Positions 61,730 through 64,000 of a stretch of DNA of 64,000 nt are shown piece after piece. A model generated the notes under the pieces. That model made no database searches. It saw nothing but the letters and a program-made list of their open reading frames with translations, and was not told where the DNA came from. The DNA lies in assembly GCA_963601185.1 (NCBI GenBank), contig CAVCEE010000007.1:59798-123797 (forward strand), in the 5' to 3' direction. Both the position numbers and the translations under genes were made by a program. Position 1 is the stretch's first letter, and every line of letters starts with the position of its first letter. The DNA comes from Limisoma sp963601185. Its GTDB lineage: Bacteria > Bacteroidota > Bacteroidia > Bacteroidales > Muribaculaceae.

Positions 61730-61792
61730 CGGAAGAAATTTTCAGACAAAACAACCGCCTCCATTGCCGACGCAGTGGAGGCGGTTGTTTTT
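61722..61792 (+). repeat. 71-bp direct repeat, copy 2 (end of the zeta-like cassette)
   Basis: The second copy of the repeat at 60875, one mismatch, 847 bp away. It contains GAA TAA of the 55-residue gene and a terminator with a 16-bp stem. Confidence 0.93.
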
Positions 61793-61793
61793 T
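61750..61793 (+). terminator. Terminator of the zeta-like cassette
   Basis: A 16-bp stem with a CGAC loop and six T, the duplicate of the sulP terminator. Confidence 0.9.
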
Positions 61794-61802
61794 GCACAAG
61801 CC

Positions 61803-61850
61803 GATGCTCTGATGGTGTGGGCGGCGCATCTACGGCGCGCTTGTCACTTA
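61803..61850 (-). repeat. Dispersed element, fragment (copy 6)
   Basis: GATGCTCTGATGGTGTGGGC corresponds, inverted, to 14587-14605, and GGCGCATCTACGGCGCGC to the element end. It reaches the 3' end of the aminotransferase gene. Confidence 0.62.
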
Positions 61851-63077
61851 CCGCTTGTCATACTGCTCCAGGGCTTTGGAGAGGACGAACAATGCTCTGC
61901 GCAAGTCCTCCTTCTTCAGCACATAGGCAAGGCGCACCTGGTCTTTGCCGAGGTCGGTGTTGGTGTAGAATCCGGCGGCAGGGGCCATCATAATCGTTTC
62001 GCCGGCGCAGCCTTCGGGCGTTTTTTCGTCTTTCCACGCAAACTCGTTCAGGCACCAGGCGCAGAACGCCTCGGCATCGTCGACCGGGAGTTTGGCAACG
62101 GTGTAGAATGCGCCCATAGGCACAGGCGTGTAGCATCCTGGGATGCGGTTCACTCCGTCGATGAGGCACTTGCGTCGCTCTACGTATTCGTCGTAGACCT
62201 CGCGCGAGTATTGCTCCGTACCCTCTATCGACGCCTCCGCAACGAGTTGCCCGAGCAAAGGCGGACTCAATCGCGCTTGGCAGAATTTCATCACCGTTTC
62301 CCTCACGCGCTCGTTTTTGGTGATGAGAGCGCCGATGCGGATGCCACACTCTGAGTAGCGTTTCGACACGGAGTCGATGAGTACCACGTTGTCCCGGATG
62401 CCCTCAAGGTGCATAGCAGAGATGTAGGGCGACCCGGTGTAGATAAACTCGCGGTATACCTCGTCGGAGAAGAGATACAGATTGTATTTCTTCACGATGT
62501 CGCGGATTTGGTTCATCTCTTTCTGTGTGTAGAGATAGCCCGTAGGGTTGTTGGGGTTACAGATGAGAATGGCCTTTGTGCGCTCGTTGATGAGTTCCTC
62601 AAACTTCTCCACCTTCGGGAGGCAGAACCCCTCGTCGATGGTGGTGGTGATGGTGCGAATCACTGCGCCTGCTGAGATGGCGAAACTCATATAGTTGGCG
62701 TAGGCAGGCTCCGGCACGATAATCTCGTCGCCAGGGTTGAGGCAACTGAGGAAGGCAAACAGCACAGCCTCCGAACCTCCTGAAGTGATGATGATGTCAT
62801 CGGCGTGCAGCTTAATCTGATAGCGGTCGTAGTAGCCCACCAGCGCTTCGCGTAGAGAGCGGTAACCCTGCGAGGGACTGTATTCGAGAGTCTGCCGGTC
62901 AACGGTCTTGAGCACGTCAAGAGCCTTCTGCGGAGTGGGCAGGTCGGGCTGACCTATGTTCAGTCGGTAAATCTTCATGCCGCGGTCTTCTGCACGGTAG
63001 GCCAACGGCGCGAGTTTGCGGATAGGCGATTCGGGCATCTCGATGCCGCGCTGTGATATCTGTAGAGATGGATTCAT
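61848..63077 (-). CDS. Class I/II PLP-dependent aminotransferase
   Basis: A 409-residue fold-type I enzyme: NPNNPTG (174-180), Asp205 and SDEVY for the PLP pyridine ring, the Schiff-base lysine Lys239 in SVSKRYSECGIRIG, and Arg near 384 in QVRLAYV. It probably makes or uses aspartate, alanine or aromatic amino acids; the exact substrate is unclear. It is monocistronic with its own promoter (63133-63164). Confidence 0.9.
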   Translation of the reverse strand: MNPSLQISQRGIEMPESPIRKLAPLAYRAEDRGMKIYRLNIGQPDLPTPQKALDVLKTVDRQTLEYSPSQGYRSLREALVGYYDRYQIKLHADDIIITSGGSEAVLFAFLSCLNPGDEIIVPEPAYANYMSFAISAGAVIRTITTTIDEGFCLPKVEKFEELINERTKAILICNPNNPTGYLYTQKEMNQIRDIVKKYNLYLFSDEVYREFIYTGSPYISAMHLEGIRDNVVLIDSVSKRYSECGIRIGALITKNERVRETVMKFCQARLSPPLLGQLVAEASIEGTEQYSREVYDEYVERRKCLIDGVNRIPGCYTPVPMGAFYTVAKLPVDDAEAFCAWCLNEFAWKDEKTPEGCAGETIMMAPAAGFYTNTDLGKDQVRLAYVLKKEDLRRALFVLSKALEQYDKR

Positions 63078-63132
63078 TCTGTTTCAGCAATCTTATATTT
63101 TGAAATCTAATAGTGGCTTGCAAAAGCAAATG

Positions 63133-63164
63133 CAAAGTTAGTTAATTAAATCGAGTCGCTCAAA
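63133..63164 (-). promoter_or_regulatory. Promoter of the aminotransferase
   Basis: On the minus strand, TTTG (63164-63161), 20 bp, TAACTTTG (63140-63133). The leader is about 50 bases. Confidence 0.78.
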
Positions 63165-63371
63165 CAACCGTAATGGATTCATTTTAATGTGAACAAAAAG
63201 AGGAATTTTGTTGTTAAGGCTATTCCGCATTGCATGGAGTCATGTTGATGTATAATAGGAAAAATCATATCATTTATATTAAAAATCAACTTTCTATGTT
63301 TCCATTTTAAGAAACTTTCTGTTTGCAACAAGTTGATTTTTATTCTTTTCCGAAGCTTTAGTTTTATGACT

Positions 63372-64000
63372 TTACATTCTGTTCTTTTGAGATTGACCTG
63401 CACCAGTTCCTTTATACTTGCTGTTCGTTGCGTTAAAGCGATAGCGGATGCTAAAGGTAATGGTACTTGTGGAATTTAGGTCATATAACATTGTTCTTTG
63501 CGCACCTGAATAGAATGTGCGATGTTGGTTCCCCGTTCCAAATACATCTGAAACGTCAAGTGTCAACGTAAGGCGATTCTTGAGCAACGACTTGTAGAGT
63601 GACAGGTCTGTATTGAAATAGCCTTGGCGGATACATTTGTTACCCATATTACCTTCGGTCTGTGCGGTCATTACAAGTGAAGCCGTCAGCAACTTGAAGT
63701 CAAACGCATTGGTAAGTTGGAAAACTACCACAGGATTGTCAAGCTTATTGCCCACATGCGTATCCATCTTGAGCCATTGCTTATAGAGCATTGTTTCCAA
63801 TGTTGGATGCCAAATGCCAAAGGTAGGGTTCAGCGTCAGGCCTGCTTGGAAAGAGTTGTAGCTATTGATGTTCTCTGGGCGAGCGAGTGACTTCATCGGA
63901 TCGTCACGGTAAGTCTGCGTCATCGTACAAACCTCATCTGAGATATGCGAATAAACCAGTTGTAGATTGAGCCATTCCCAAGAGAGTCCGTAGGCAAGAT
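63372..64000 (-). CDS. Outer-membrane beta-barrel protein, C-terminal part (cut by window edge)
   Basis: The frame is open from the window edge at 64000 down to the stop at 63372 (209 residues). It contains barrel-like strands (LTLNPTFGIWHPTLETMLYKQWL, VVVFQLTNAFDF, LTLTLDVSDVFGTGNQHRTF, STSTITFSIRYRFN) and a short Lys/Gln/Ser-rich tail. It is a relative of the barrel protein at 8243. The 5' part lies outside. Confidence 0.78.
   Translation of the reverse strand, partial: LAYGLSWEWLNLQLVYSHISDEVCTMTQTYRDDPMKSLARPENINSYNSFQAGLTLNPTFGIWHPTLETMLYKQWLKMDTHVGNKLDNPVVVFQLTNAFDFKLLTASLVMTAQTEGNMGNKCIRQGYFNTDLSLYKSLLKNRLTLTLDVSDVFGTGNQHRTFYSGAQRTMLYDLNSTSTITFSIRYRFNATNSKYKGTGAGQSQKNRM

Overview
The window reads as chromosomal DNA of a gut-type Bacteroidales bacterium; a Muribaculaceae-, Prevotellaceae- or Porphyromonadaceae-like genome fits best, but I cannot fix the family. 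The reasons are a SusC/SusD pair, secreted proteins with type IX secretion (T9SS) C-terminal tails, a PorE-like T9SS component, Mfa1/Mfa2-type fimbriae, many lipoproteins, weak Shine-Dalgarno sequences, and promoters of the Bacteroidetes kind (TTG or TTTG, then 18-21 bases, then TAnnTTTG).

Layout. 1-6.0 kb: a three-discoidin T9SS cargo protein, a tiny Ala/Pro/Glu-rich lipoprotein and a secreted GH13 alpha-amylase, all on the minus strand. 6.1-10.6 kb: an ABC transporter, GntR (YtrA-type) and outer-membrane-barrel operon. 10.6-14.4 kb: a TraB/GumN protein, a NatAB-like ABC pair and a GYF-domain membrane protein. 15-21 kb: tRNA-Val, its terminator, then a TolC/adaptor/RND pump operon ending in a small PII-like protein. 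21.4-26.2 kb: a SusC/SusD pair with no enzymes beside it. 26.2-27.7 kb: NfeD and a stomatin-like SPFH protein. 27.8-35.7 kb: three AAA ATPases of the DUF4143 type, interleaved with NagB and a NagB-like/LmbE fusion. 35.7-42.2 kb: a membrane-anchored AraC regulator and a fimbrial operon whose Mfa1 gene is frameshifted. 42.5-58.9 kb: housekeeping and envelope genes, including one minus-strand operon mtaB, lipid A acyltransferase-like, glycosyltransferase, PorE-like and tadA, then a TonB receptor with a beta-helix lipoprotein and a MATE pump. 59-64 kb: a SulP transporter, a zeta-toxin-like gene with a 55-residue partner, an aminotransferase and the 3' part of an outer-membrane barrel gene.

The most unusual structure is that each of the three DUF4143 ATPase genes has its own tandem array in front of it: 33 bp x 3, 23 bp x about 3.6, and 33 bp x 4. 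The unit sequence differs at each locus. Two arrays sit just upstream of a near-consensus promoter. In the third, the promoter -7 box is made from the first repeat copy. Other points of note are a candidate small RNA at 32318-32405, a NagB-like domain that has lost all its catalytic residues inside an LmbE fusion, a G9 tract in front of the fimbrial operon, a 71-bp duplicated terminator that brackets the zeta-like cassette, and a dispersed palindromic repeat family whose stems vary with compensation.

All calls come from reading the sequence and from knowledge of the families; no database search was run.
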